A stretch of DNA of 64,000 nt from Charina bottae (taxonomy: Eukaryota; Chordata; Lepidosauria; Squamata; Charinaidae). The notes under the pieces were generated by a model that was not told where the DNA came from, made no database searches, and was given only the letters and a program-made list of their open reading frames with translations. Where the stretch lies: NCBI GenBank assembly GCA_023362775.1, contig JALMGJ010000001.1:96771501-96835500 (forward strand). Direction: 5' to 3'. Each line of letters begins with the position of its first letter. Within the stretch, counting starts at the first letter, position 1. Below, piece after piece: positions 51,112 through 62,583 of this stretch. Made by a program: the position numbers and the translations under genes.

Positions 51112-54100
51112 AATACTTGAATGATAGCAACCAAGTCATGTCTGCATTACGTGGAGCTGTTCATGCAAAATGGATCATAGGGAAAGTAATTGGAACCAAA
51201 ATGCGCAAAACAGCTAAAGTGAGAGTAACAAGGCTGGTGCTGGATCCTTACTTACTAAAGGTAAAGATTTCTTCAGAGCTGGGAGTTTAAGCTGTTATGC
51301 CTCAGCTTCTTGAATCATTTTTCTCAGCTTAGCCTAACCCATGGAGTTACTGAGAAGAAAAATATTATGAGACCTGAGGAAAAGTGACATACAAATATAA
51401 TGTTATGACTATATTAGACGCTGTGTGTCTTGAAAAGTTGTCTTCAGCCACTTGATGCCAGCTCCTAATTTTAATGCTAACATGCAATTGCTTCTAATTA
51501 ATTTTATCTGGTCTGACCGTAACTTTAAAATGTATCTATCTAAATATGTTATTTTAAAATTAAAAAGCAGAAAAATTAAGGGAAGAAGAGAAAGGCACAA
51601 GGTTATATTGACTTGGGAAATGTAGTTTGGTACATAAAACATTGATCTTGGCATTGGTTAATTTTTGTATGTTATTTTTAAAGCAAAAACCTATTAAAAC
51701 TGGCATAAATCACAAATATATCAAGTTGGGCTGTGGGTAATAGTGAAGAAAATTAATTCTGTACATATTTAGTTTATAATTCTAGTGACAGAATTGCAGC
51801 ACTGAAAATTGGTTCTGTTAGTTGTGATGTCTGTCTGTCTATCTATCTATCTAATCTGATTAAGAGTCTCCTTTCCTCATGAGCTACATGGCATGTGGAC
51901 AAGGTGACAGACGTTCTCCATTGTAGCCCCCACTTCGTAGAATACTCTCTCCCCAGAGGTATGTGTCCTCCCCACTTTGTTTATTATGAAAGCTAGTTTA
52001 ATTCATTTTTCAACAAGTCTTTGGCCCTGGCTGACTGAGTGTCAATTGTAGGCTTTGAATTAAAATATTATTACCTTTTTTTTTTGGATGGTTTAAGTTT
52101 TAATGGTTAAGGGGGCGCAGTGGCTCAGTGGTTAAGACGCCAGGCTTGTCGATCGGAAGGTCAGCGGTTCGAGACCCAAGCGCCGTGTGACGGAGTGAGC
52201 TCCCACTCTCGCCCCAGCTCTTGCCAGCCTAGCAATTTGAAAGCATGCAAATGCAAGTAGATAAATAGGTACCACTTCCGTGGGATAGTAACAGTGTTCC
52301 ACGCGCGTCATGCCGGCCACATGATCGCGGAAATGTCTTTGGACAGCGCTGGCTCTCCAGCTAAGAAACGGAGATGAGCACTGCCCCCTAGAGTCAGACA
52401 TGACTGTGCAGGGGAAAACCTTTACCTTTACATTTTTAAGTTTTTCTATTGTATGCTGCCCAGAGTTCTTTGGGATTTGACAAATGCTGTTAAACAAACA
52501 CTGGTGGGTAAATTTTATAGATGGGGTCTTCTTCATTTCAGTCTCTTCTCTCTCATGTTTGAGTGCAATCTGACTGAAGCAGGAATATCATGACTGTGCA
52601 TTTCAGCTACTGTATTGTTCTTCACTATTAGTACCAGTGAGTAAAATATCAAATTGGGAGTGAAATTAGGAGTAATATTTGCAGCCTGGAAAGTTCACTG
52701 GGTAACACCAAACAAGTTCTCTGTCAGGCTAAATTACATACATAAAGTTGTTACATGGATGAAGTGAATGGAGGCATACTATGTATCTGCATTAATTCTT
52801 ATGAAGTAAGAGTAATTAAAGTTTCAACAATTTTTTAATTGCAGTCTTTAAACCCAAAGCCTTTAGACTAGTGAAAGTATTTTATATGGTAATATGTCGA
52901 TGAAGGTTCTCAGTCATCCATATGTTCATCCATAGGTTCTCAGTCATCCATATTTTATATGGTGTTAGGCTCTGTAACAAGCAGAGTATTTTATATCAGT
53001 GTTAGGCTCTGCAACAAGCTAGTTGAAAAACGATACCCCTTGCAGGCTTCTGGTGGGAACATGGCAGTCTGAACAGCTGTGCTCGCAGGCTCCGCGAGCA
53101 GAACTGACAACATGGCAATTTTTGGGCTCAGTCAGGTTTTTCCTGAAGCCCAGGAACGTTTTTCCGGAGAAAGAAAAACACTCAGAATTACCCCATCTGT
53201 CCTCGGAAAGGCTGCTTGTAGTCAGAAAATCGCAAACAGCGTTTGAGATTGAGTGGTAAGAGCAGCCAGGAGGCTGGGGCGTCACCATTTCCAAGCCGTG
53301 CTGTAGCGTTAAGGGACATTAAGACCGGCCACCCCATTTCTAAACTACCCAATTTATTTTTCTTTTAAGATTATGTACCCTTAGAGAGGCTTTCTACAGC
53401 AAGGAGAAACACATTCTCTTGGTGCTTATTGTTATTTTTGAGATTTTTTTTTAAATTAAGTTTTGGATTTTGCTTCCCATCCAAATATTAAGAAAGGTTG
53501 AGAGTACGTAATCATCTCCCTGTTATTATTTTCGTACTAAGTTTGAAGATTTTAGTATTCTCCTACACGTTGAATCTGCTGTTTTGAACCTTCAGCTTTC
53601 TGTTGCTACTTTCCCTGGAGCTGCCTGTTATCATACTTTCACTTCTGTAAACAAGTTTTGGAATCTTTCTATTATCTCCCACTTTCACTGGTTAAGTACC
53701 TAGGGGGCACCATAATCTACTGCATGAGACATGGAGGATTTTAAGCAGACCTTCTTGGATTTTCATCGAGACTTTAAACAGATCCTTTTTTATTCCTGTC
53801 AAGTTTTTATGCAAGGCATTCAGGGCATTGTGGAAAATAGGAGGTTTAAAATGTGTCATCTGGTTGGGGATGTCGTGGAAGAAACTGAAGAGCTTAACAA
53901 CGATAAAAATGTTTCTTCTAATAGCGAGATCGGGGCTTCTGTTGAAATGCTGGATGAAGAGTGGATAGTCGAGTTGAAGAAATTAAAGGGACAGATTGAA
54001 TTGCAAGCCATAGGTGAAATTGAATTGCTGATGTAATGTTATGGAAAAGAAGGGGTTATTATTTTAATTTTCTATCCCGCCTTTATTATTTTTATAAATA

Positions 54101-57100
54101 ACTCAAGGTGGCGAACATACCTAATACTCCTTCCTCTTCCTATTTTCCCCACAACTACCACCCTGTGAGGTGAGTTGGGCTGAGAGTGAGTGACTGGCCC
54201 AAGGTCACCCAGCCGGCTTTCATGCCTAAGGTGGGATTAGAACTCACCGTCTCCTGGTTTCTAGCCCAGCACCTTAACCACTAGACCAAACTGGCTGAGA
54301 AGTCATAAGGGGGGCAGTTGGGCTGTCTGATTTCTTTATGAAAAAAGCTCTGTGTGTATTATGGGGATATGTAAATGCTCTGGTTTATTTTGAAGTGGGG
54401 TAAGGGTTTAAGAATATTTATCTGGATTGTTTCTATGGCTGGTTTGACTTCATTCATCTTTAATGATTTGGGTTAAGATTAATAATAATAAATGCTTGGT
54501 TTTAGGATTAAGATTATTATAATTGTTGCATTATTAATTATAATGGCAGGCAATTTATATGCTTTTTAGTTTGATTTTTATTATAGTAGACAGAAATGTA
54601 TAGAATAGTAGTAGGAAGGAAATAATTAAATAAATGTTATCCTTGAGGGGGAAGTTGATTAGGAGATATATCTACAGCAAAGGAGATTGTTACCTTGTCG
54701 TGGTGCTGGAGCTTGAACACCTCAATGATGCCATGAGCTAAACCGTGAAGGGACACCCAAGACGGGAAGGTCATGGCAGAGAGGTCAGACTAAATACGAT
54801 CCCTGGGGAAGGTAACGGCAACCCACCCCAGTATTCTTGCCGTGAAAACTAAACCCAATAATAAATTTGAATAATAAATAAATAAATAAATAAATAAAAC
54901 TAAATGGATCAGTACAACCAGAGATATGTTGGTTTACCATCAGAAGATGGGACTCCCAGGTCAGAAGATGGTCAAAATGCTACTGGGGAGGAACAGAGGA
55001 TACGTTCAACTAGCCCCAGATGTGATGACACAGCTAGCTCAAAGCCGAAAGGATGGCTAGTGGCTGACGGTGCTGGTGGTGAACGACGAATCAGATGTTC
55101 TAAAGATCAACACACCATAGGAACCTGGAATGTAAGATCTATGAGCCAGGGCAAATTGGATGTGGTTATTGGCGAGATGGCAAGATTAAAGATAGACATT
55201 TTAGGTGTCAGTGAACTGAAATGGACTGGGATGGGCCACTTCACATCAGATGACCACCAGATCTTCTACTGTGGACAAGAGGACCACAGAAGAAATGGAG
55301 TAGCCTTCATAATTAATAATAAAGTGGCTAAAGCAGTGCTTGGATACAATCCAGAAAACGATAGAATGATCTCAATTCGAATTCAGGGCAAGCCATTTAA
55401 CACCACAGTGATCCAAATATACGCCCCAACCACAGATGCTGAAGAAGTAGAAGTAGATCAGTTCTATGAAGATCTGCAGCACCTACTGGACAATACGCCA
55501 AAAAGAGATGTTATTTTCATTACAGGAGACTGGAATGCTAAGGTGGGTAGTCAAACAACACCTGGAATTACAGGTAAGCATGGTCTGGGAGAACAAAATG
55601 AAGCGGGACATAGGCTGATAGAATTTTGCCAAGACAACTCACTGTGCATAACAAACACTCTCTTCCAGCAACCTAAAAGACGACTTTATACATGGACTTC
55701 ACCAGATGGTCAACACCAAAATCAGATTGACTACATTCTTTGCAGCCAAAGGTGGTGGACATCTATACAGTTGGTAAAAACAAGACCTGGAGCTGACTGT
55801 AGTTCAGATCACGAACTTCTTATTGCACAATTTAAAATCAGACTAAAGAGAATAGAGAAGAACCACAGATCAGTTAGATATGAGCTCACTAATATTCCTA
55901 ATGAATATGCAATGGAGGTGAAGAATAGATTTAAGGGACTAGATTTAGTAGATAGGGTCCCGGAAGAACTATGGACAGAAGTTCGCAACATTGTTCAGGA
56001 GGCGGCAACAAAAAATGTCCCAAAGAAAAAGAAAACCAAGAAGGCAAGATGGCTGTCTGCTGAGACACTGGAAGTAGCCAAGAAAGAAGGAAAGCAAAAG
56101 GCAACAGTGATAGGAGGAGATATGCCCAATTAAATGCAGAATTCCAGAGGTTAGCCAGAAGAGATAAGGAATTATTTTTAAACAAGCAGTGCGCGGAAGT
56201 GGAAGAAGATAACACAATAGGAAGGACAAGAGACCTCTTTCAGAAAATTAGAAACATCGGAGGTAAGTTCCAGGCAAAAATGGGTATGATCAAAAACAAA
56301 GATGGCAAGGACCTAACAGAAGCAAAAGAGATCAAGAAAAGGTGGCAAGAATATACGGAAGATCTGTATGGGAAGGATAATAATATAGGGGATAGCTTTG
56401 ACGGTGTGGTCAGTGGGTTAGAGCCAGACATCCTGAAGAATGAGGTTGAATGGGCCTTAAGAAGCATTGCTAATAACAAGGCAGCAGGAGACGACGGTAT
56501 CCCAGCTGAACTGTTTAAAATCTTGCAAGATGTTGTTGTCAAGGTGATGCATGCCATATGCCAGCAAATTTGGAAAACAGAAGAATGGCCATCAGATTGG
56601 AAAAAATCAACTTATATCCCCATACCAAAAAAGGGAAGCACTAAAGAATGTTCAAACTATAGAACAGTGGCACTTATTTCACATGCCAGTAAGGTAATGC
56701 TCAAGATCCTGCAATGGAGAAAGCCAGGGAGTTTCAGAAACACATCTATTTCTTTTTTATTGACTATTCTAAAGCCTTTGACTGTGTGGATCATAACAAA
56801 TTGTGGCAAGTTCTTGGTGATATGGGGATACCAAGTCATCTTGTCTGTCTCCTGAGGAATCTGTATAACAACCAAGTAGCAACGGTAAGAACAGACCACA
56901 GAACAACGAACTGGTTTAAGATTGGGAAAGGAGTACGGCAAGGTTGTATACTCTCACCCTACCTATTCAACCTGTACGCAGAACACATCATGCGACGCGC
57001 TGGGCTTGATGAATCCAAGGCTGGAGTTAAAATCGCTGGAAGAAACATTAACAATCTCAGATAGGTAGATGATACCACTTTGATGGCTGAAAGCGAGGAG

Positions 57101-57849
57101 GAGCTGAGAAGCCTTATGACGAAGGTGAAAGAAGAAAGTACAAAAGCTGGGTTGCAGCTAAACCTCAAAAAAGCCAAGATTATGGCAACGAGCTTGATTG
57201 ATGACTGGCAAATAGAGGGAGAAAACGTGGAGGCAGTGACAGACTTTGTATTTCTAGGCGCAAAGATTACTGCAGACGCTGACTGCAGCCAGGAAATCAG
57301 AAGACGTCTACTTCTTGGGAGGAGAGCAATGACAAATCTCGATAAAATAGTTAAGAGCAGAGACATCACACTGACAACAAAGGTCTGCATAGTTAAAGCA
57401 ATGGTATTCCCCGTAGTAACCTGTGGCTGCGAGAGCTGGACCATAAGGAAGGCTGACCAAAGGAAGATAGATGCTTTTGAACTGTGGTGTTGGAGGAAAA
57501 TTCTGAGAGTGCCTTGGACTGCAAGAAGATCAAACCAGTCCATTTTCCAGGAAATAAAACCAGACAGCTCACTTGAGGGAATGATATTAAAGGCAAAATT
57601 GAAGTACTTTGGCCACATAATGAGAAGACAGGATACCCTGGAGAAGATGCTGATGCTAGGGAAAGTGGAAGGCCAAAGGAAGAGGGGCCGACCAAGGGCA
57701 AGATGGATGGATGATATTCTGGAGGTGACGGACTCGACCTTGGGGGAGCTGGGGGTGGCGACGACCGGCAGGAAGCTCTGGCGTGGGCTGGTCCATGAAG
57801 TCACGAAGAGTCGGAAGTGACTGAACGAATAAACAACATATACATATAC

Positions 57850-57886
<37 letters not shown>

Positions 57887-59047
57887 TGGATGGATGATAT
57901 TCTGGAGGTGACAGACTCAACCATAGGGAAGCTGGGGATGGTGATGGCCGACAGGAAGCTCTGGCATGGGCTGGTCCATGAAGTCACGAAGAGTCGGAAG
58001 CGACTGAACGAATAAACAACAAAATACATACACACACACACACACACTCATTCATTCATTCATTTCTTCTCTTTCTTTTAATATAAGGGGATGGAGCAAT
58101 TGTATTTAGTAATTTTTATAATGTGCCAATGGAATAATTTATAGAAATCATTTGATTTTGGCTTAACATAGAGTAAGGGATTGATTATGGAAAATTTGTT
58201 GTATATCCTTGCTGTTAAAAGTCAGAAGTCACGTCTTTTTGTAATCTAAATTTTTTTTCTCGTGTTTTCACTCTTTTTTTAGTCTTTTCTTTTTTTCTTT
58301 TTTGTAGTTTTTATCTTTGTTTTAAATCTAATAAAATTCTTATTAAAAAAAAAGAAAAATGATACCCCTTGCCATATCATGCACCAATAAACTTCACTGT
58401 AAGAACTAGGCCAGCATAGTACAAAACAAGTAGACCCTGCAACTAAGCAGGACAAAGAACAATGCTATTTTCTATGGCATTTCTTCCCATTCAATTTTCA
58501 GGTGCTCTTAAAGAAATATCACAATACTGTATGCCCAGTGAATATTTTGAACTCATGTGACTCAAGGTATTATTTTAATCTTTCCAAAATAACACAACCA
58601 CCAACCATTAATCTTCATGCTCTTTTCCCTCTTCTTCTACAGTTCTTCAACAAGCGAAAAACATACTTTGCTCATGATCCTCAGCAGCAGTGCATCGAGG
58701 GAGACATTGTCCTTCTGAAAGCTTTGCCTGAACGAAGGAGCAAGCATGTGAAACATGAGCTTGTTGAGATTGTGTACAAGGTTGGAAAAGTAATTGATCC
58801 AGTGACGGGGAAACCCTGTGCAGGCCAGACATTCCTGAAAAGCCTAACGGACACAGAAAATCTGACTGATAGAGATACTAGCTTTCTTAGTGAAAAACTC
58901 CAAGAACTAACAGTATCTTCTCCAGACAAATGAAGGGTTGGAAAATAATTTGGGACTTTACTGTCTGTCTCAAAGAAAAGGTTTTATGTGACACATGTAG
59001 GAAGCATGATTAATAATAAACTCGAGTTAGTGTGTACATGCAATAAA
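51112..59047 (+). CDS. MRPS17: Mitochondrial 28S ribosomal protein S17 (uS17m)
   Basis: This is a component of the mitochondrial small ribosomal subunit with the bacterial S17 OB fold. The coding exons are 51138-51260 and 58643-58933, totalling 137 residues (human 130). The first exon carries [20 protein letters not shown] and [14 protein letters not shown]. The second carries [31 protein letters not shown] and [12 protein letters not shown], all near-identical to human MRPS17. The start ATG at 51138 lies 26 bp inside its exon, so the 5' UTR begins in an upstream non-coding exon, probably in the CpG-rich block near 47.0-47.4 kb. An AATAAA at 59042-59047 is the likely poly(A) signal. The gene is in the same orientation as NIPSNAP2 and just upstream of it, as in human. 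The C-terminal tail ([13 protein letters not shown]) is longer than in mammals. Confidence 0.97.
51138..51260 (+). CDS. MRPS17: MRPS17 coding exon 1
   Basis: Forty-one codons from [16 protein letters not shown] to DPYLLK, phase 0. The exon itself starts at 51112 after TTTTATAG and ends at a GTAAAG donor. The short 5' UTR portion contains no other in-frame ATG. Confidence 0.96.
52111..52431 (+). mobile_element. Sauria-type SINE, full length
   Basis: GGGGGCGCAGTGGCTCAGTG head, CGGTTCGAGACCC B box, GAGTCAGACATGACTGTGCA tail and AACCTTTACCTTTA end. It lies in the MRPS17 intron. Confidence 0.94.
54070..54298 (-). mobile_element. tRNA-headed SINE, second family, nested
   Basis: Minus-sense copy of the CTTGAGTTATTTATAAA-tail variant, inserted in the L1-like element. 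Confidence 0.88.
54688..57835 (+). mobile_element. BovB (RTE) LINE, near full length, inactivated
   Basis: A 5' region with GGTAACGGCAACCCACCCCA leads into the apurinic endonuclease domain (54904-56133, 409 codons): [43 protein letters not shown] and [10 protein letters not shown]. After a frameshift the frame resumes at about 56133-56855 ([35 protein letters not shown]). A deletion near 56711 removes RT sequence before [10 protein letters not shown]. The frame then runs 56714-57064, is broken by a stop exactly at the first residue of the catalytic YADD box (stop-V-D-D at 57063), and continues 57080-57820. Because of these breaks it cannot make a full protein. Confidence 0.95.
57836..58064 (+). 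mobile_element. Second BovB tail and flanking (ACATAC)n repeats
   Basis: After an (ACATAT/ACATAC)n run (57836-57885), a diverged copy of the last ~130 bp of BovB is repeated (57886-58020). A (CA)n and (ATTC)n run follows. The second tail differs from the first at several sites, so it is not a recent simple duplication. Confidence 0.85.
58643..58933 (+). CDS. MRPS17: MRPS17 coding exon 2 with stop
   Basis: Ninety-six codons plus TGA (58931-58933), opening [17 protein letters not shown] after a strong TTCTTCTACAG acceptor. The intron between the two coding exons is about 7.4 kb. Much of that is a nested retroelement cluster (53042-58353). Confidence 0.97.
   Translation, partial: FFNKRKTYFAHDPQQQCIEGDIVLLKALPERRSKHVKHELVEIVYKVGKVIDPVTGKPCAGQTFLKSLTDTENLTDRDTSFLSEKLQELTVSSPDK
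59042..59047 (+). terminator. MRPS17: MRPS17 polyadenylation signal
   Basis: A canonical AATAAA lies 109 bp after the MRPS17 stop. A second AATAAA follows at about 59125, so alternative ends are possible. Confidence 0.7.
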
Positions 59048-59049
59048 AT

Positions 59050-60285
59050 GTTATTTGTTTTTAAAGTATTATATGTTCATTCCTGCCTGAAGACACACAA
59101 AGTGATGTACAAACTGAATACTTTAAATAAAGTTCCAGTAAAGGCACGAGAATCCAATAAAAACCAATATACTGTAATAAAAAAAGCAAATCAAGGACAA
59201 AAAAAGCAAACAAAATGATGAGGAAATACTGTGTCTTCTTAGTGGAAATGGTAACTTGTTTACTCTGATGTTTCCCTGAATTGAGACTTAACTGCTTTCT
59301 GTAAATATGGGGAATTCTGAGCTTTTTTCAACTTCTGAGAAGCCTATTCAGTTCAGTTGTTTGCCTTTCTAGGAGTAATACTGTTTTTAGAGCTTACTTT
59401 TAACCATTTATGGATAATGAGAGGATAACTTGATAAAAAAGTCTGGATAGCAATTTCCATCCATCAGCAGTTTCCTCCTCATACTGCTGATAGCTGGCCA
59501 AAACTTTCCTGGCCAGAATTTCATTCTCCTAACTACTACTAGATATAGTAGTATATCTCTACTATAATATTGTATGGACATATACAGTCACCATTTCTTG
59601 AATCAAATTTGGCTTCTGGTGATGACTACATGGGTACATCTTGTAGGGTGTTTTTTTTTCCAACAATACAAAAGTGGCTTATCCCTGTCTTCTAATCTGT
59701 AGCCCTGGAGGTTTCTGGTGGACTTCCTTCTGAGTACTAACCGCAACCAATTCTGCTTTGCTTTTTTGGGGATCAGTTTAGCTTGACTTGGTGACACTTG
59801 CAATACATGGACATATACAGCCAAAAAAATGTTGCGTTCATTTTATAAAAATGTCATTTTAAAAAGAAATAAAAATGTACTGGGGAGAAGGGTGGATCTG
59901 AAGAGCTGGTCTGGCTTTAAATCAAAATCTTCATCCAGAGGTTGGGGGGGGGGGCACAAGCTGCATGTTTTAGGAACACCTAGGGAGATATTTTGCGAAT
60001 GAAATGCAATTTCTTTTGCTTTGGTAATTATCAGTCGGTATATCTAAAATCCCCACCAAGGCTGTATTCCCTGCCAGATAGCTGGGGAGAAAAAAAAATC
60101 CGATTTCTTCACGCTCTACTCCTGGGGAGGGTCCCATCTTAATATTCTCCCATTTCCTTTGGATGGGCTGCTTGCTTTTGAACGTGGCTAAACCTGTGAA
60201 AGCCTTGCAGGTAGGAAAAAGAGCAGTAGCGAGGTTTATTAGCGGGCTGCTCTCCTAAAATCTTTTTTGCTACTCCATTTACTAC
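59050..60285. other. No gene recognised between MRPS17 and NIPSNAP2
   Basis: A short AT-rich intergenic gap with no recognisable repeat. It becomes CpG-rich from about 60290. The compact spacing matches the tight MRPS17-NIPSNAP2 pair of other vertebrates. Confidence 0.55.
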
Positions 60286-60289
60286 TCCT

Positions 60290-60760
60290 TTGAGTCGCGT
60301 CATATTCGCGGCTTACGCAAACCACGAGTCCACGCGGAGACCGTGCGCAATTCCTCGTTCGCCCGCATCCCGCAATGCGCGCGAGGCAGACCACCCCGCA
60401 TCCCTCCATCCCGCACCCCCAGGGCCCTCTAGTGGCTGACGAGGCGCAATTGCGCCCCTCACTCTCCCGGCCCGCTCCCCCACGTCCCCAGCGTAGGTGG
60501 TCAAGATGGCGGCCGGAGCGCTGCTGCGGGGGAGCGGGGGCCGCCTCCGCCGTGGCCCCTTCCCGGCACCGGGGGCCAGTTCCCGCCTTTTCTACCTCAG
60601 GTGAGCGAAGCTGCAGGGGAGAGGGCAGGGGAGAGTGTCTCGCGCGCGTCCCCCCCCTCCCGTGGCCGCCGTCATCCTCAAGGTCACGGGCCAGTCAGGT
60701 GGTTTCTAGGGGCTCCCCCTTCCCTTCGCTCAGGGCACATTCGGGGGAGGGAAGCGCAGA
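60290..60760 (+). promoter_or_regulatory. NIPSNAP2: CpG island at the NIPSNAP2 5' end
   Basis: This is a dense run of CpG dinucleotides with GC boxes and no TATA box, surrounding the first NIPSNAP2 exon. A YY1-type motif, AAGATGGCGGC (60503-60513), includes the start codon. This arrangement is common in housekeeping mitochondrial genes. Confidence 0.7.
60506..60600 (+). CDS. NIPSNAP2: NIPSNAP2 first coding exon (mitochondrial targeting peptide)
   Basis: NIPSNAP2 (GBAS) is a mitochondrial matrix/outer-membrane-associated protein of the NIPSNAP family, linked to mitophagy. The exon encodes 31 codons plus two bases. It starts MAAGALLRGSGGRLRRGPFP and ends SSRLFYL, followed by a consensus GTGAGC donor. 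It is Arg-rich, Ala/Gly-rich and free of acidic residues, as expected for a mitochondrial presequence; human NIPSNAP2 also starts MAA with an Arg-rich leader. The presequence itself is poorly conserved, so the assignment rests on its position directly downstream of MRPS17 and on its CpG island. No second exon was found before the end of the window. Confidence 0.75.
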
Positions 60761-61539
60761 GTTCCAGCTCCGTCCAGAGAATCGCTGTAAATGCATCCAT
60801 GCACGTGCCCAGTGCCTGAAAGAGCGCCCGGGCTGGATCTATGTAACCCGTTTCAGAGACCCTGTTATGAACACCCCCCCCCATCCTCCAGTGGCTGGCT
60901 TCTTGCAACACGCATGCGCACAGGACGCGTTTGTATTGTATTAACCGGGGGGCGGGGGGCCGTGTTAGGTAAACCCCGACCGTTTATGGGTCAGGATAGA
61001 ACACGGAATCATTTAGTCGCCATGTGAAGTGTTGTGCGAATCCAACCAGAGAACGGGGCGCCCCGTACATACACTCCGCGCGTGTAAACTGGTTCCTTTT
61101 CAAAATTCCCATAATTAAGCCCCTGCCCCAGCAAGGAGGTCTTGAAACGCCACCCCAACTTATATTTTGGGTAGGAACACCCTCAACTTTATTTCAATCT
61201 GTCCATTTGTGTTCTTACTAAGTTGTAAGTGACTTTGAAGACCTTTATGAGAGCCAAATGATGGGTTGTAGGCATCCTTTAGCAATAATCATTGGATAAT
61301 ATACTACAGTAATGACATTTCAGTATACCAAATGCAAAGTAATCTGCAATTGCAGATTTTTTCTGCTTCTTCCTGCCTCCACTTGGAATCCACTGGATAA
61401 TGCTTTCCCAATATGATATACTAAGAAGAGGCAAAGGACTGGTGTAAATTTATTAAGCCATTCCCCTCCATTTACCTGCCTCTTCATGTCATCTGTGAAG
61501 CCCATTGGCTTCCTCCCTGCACATGAATTTACTCTTCCC

Positions 61540-61980
61540 CAGTTATTTTATTTAACAGTTACATATGCCATCATCTGCCACCAAAGCCCCCCTGGATTCT
61601 ATGTAGGACAGACAGGCCAGACTTTGTGCAAACGAATTAATGGACACAAGTTTGATATCAGGAGTTATCAAACAGGGACAGAGTAAAAGCAGAACATTTT
61701 AACTTCCTAGGATATTTCATCACAGATCTCATTGAGTGGGAGACAGCTGAAGGTTTCAGGCTATCTCAGAAGGATTTAGCAAACAGAACAGGCTTTCAAC
61801 ACATTACAGCTGTTAATAAGGTACCTGTAATCTGACCCCCATGGAACATTCATCTGCAAAACTACCTTGTCTTCCCCTCCCTTGCCTCATCCCAAATGTA
61901 TTTAAATTCCACATGAATCAAATCGCTTTGCATCTGATAAAGTGAGCTTCTACCCACAAAAGCTTATACTTTAAATAAGA
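61540..61980 (+). mobile_element. Penelope-like element C, decayed 3' fragment
   Basis: It encodes CHQSPPGFYVGQTGQTLCKR and INGHKFDI, a GIY-YIG (YVGQTG) segment different from elements A and B. It ends with CTGATAAAGTGAGCTTC (61934) and AAAAGCTTATACTTTAAATA, a decayed hammerhead-like end (CTGATAA for CTGATGA, CAAAA for CGAAA). In NIPSNAP2 intron 1. Confidence 0.8.
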
Positions 61981-62325
61981 CTGTCAGTTTCAAAAAGCGC
62001 TACCAGACTCTCTCTGAATTTTATTGAACAGGGAGATCCATTACAAGTTTCCACATGACCGTGGAGCTTACTGGATGACTTTGAATTTGTCACCATTGCT
62101 GTGCCCAATATATATGCCTCATATGGTGGTTGTGAGGAAAAAGGAGAGGAAAGACTACATGTGTTGCCTTGGGCTCTCAGGGGAAAGGTGGTATATAAAA
62201 GTAATAAATAACAATCTGTATCAGAACTTTCCCCTGCCCTTTGCACCCCTATACCCTGATAATTCACGGCCACCCACACCAAGTCTCTTTCAAATGAAGG
62301 TTTCGACCATTTTATGCCCTTAGGC

Positions 62326-62583
62326 CAGTGGTTTCCAAACTGCCGCCGTTGGTGACACACCAATGGTGGCGGCGTGCACAGCAGCAGCAGCAGCAGCAGC
62401 AGCGGTCTCCGCTAAAACGCGGAAGCAGTGATGGCGCCCTGCCGCCACCGTGCACACCGCCACCCCTGCGTGCGCTTCCGCGCCGCCGCCGTGCACGCCG
62501 CTGCTTCCGGGTTGTGTTGCGACACACTAAACTGTGTGTTGCGACACACTAAAGTGTCACGACACACAGTTTGGAAAGCTATG
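62326..62583. mobile_element. Buster-type hAT element with (CAG)n
   Basis: CAGTGGTTTCCAAACTGCCG ... CAGTTTGGAAAGCTATG, with perfect duplication CCTTAGGC (62318-62325, 62584-62591). Contains (CAG)9-like repeats at about 62378-62404. Sister of 41986-42324. Confidence 0.93.

Larger units (their letters stand above)
53042..58353 (+). mobile_element. Poly(A)-tailed L1-like retroelement with nested SINE and BovB, in MRPS17 intron
   Basis: Flanked by a 17-bp target duplication GAAAAAYGATACCCCTT (53025-53041 and 58354-58370, one C/T difference). It ends in CTAATAAAATTCTTATTAAA and an A-run. The element's own sequence is 53042-54062, about 54300-54687 and 58065-58353, roughly 1.7 kb. It contains a 101-codon frame (53731-54036) rich in Glu/Lys/Leu, possibly the start of an L1 ORF1-like protein; I cannot confirm that. 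The rest is a later SINE (54070-54298) and BovB (54688-57835 plus a second tail to 58020). Confidence 0.72.

Noticed and set aside
56959..58047. 362-codon minus-strand open frame
   Set aside because: It is the antisense of the BovB coding region plus (ACATAC)n; the sense strand carries recognisable RTE motifs.
60375..60944. 189-codon plus-strand frame over the NIPSNAP2 CpG island
   Set aside because: Out of frame with the presequence-like NIPSNAP2 exon and running through its splice donor; GC-rich chance frame.
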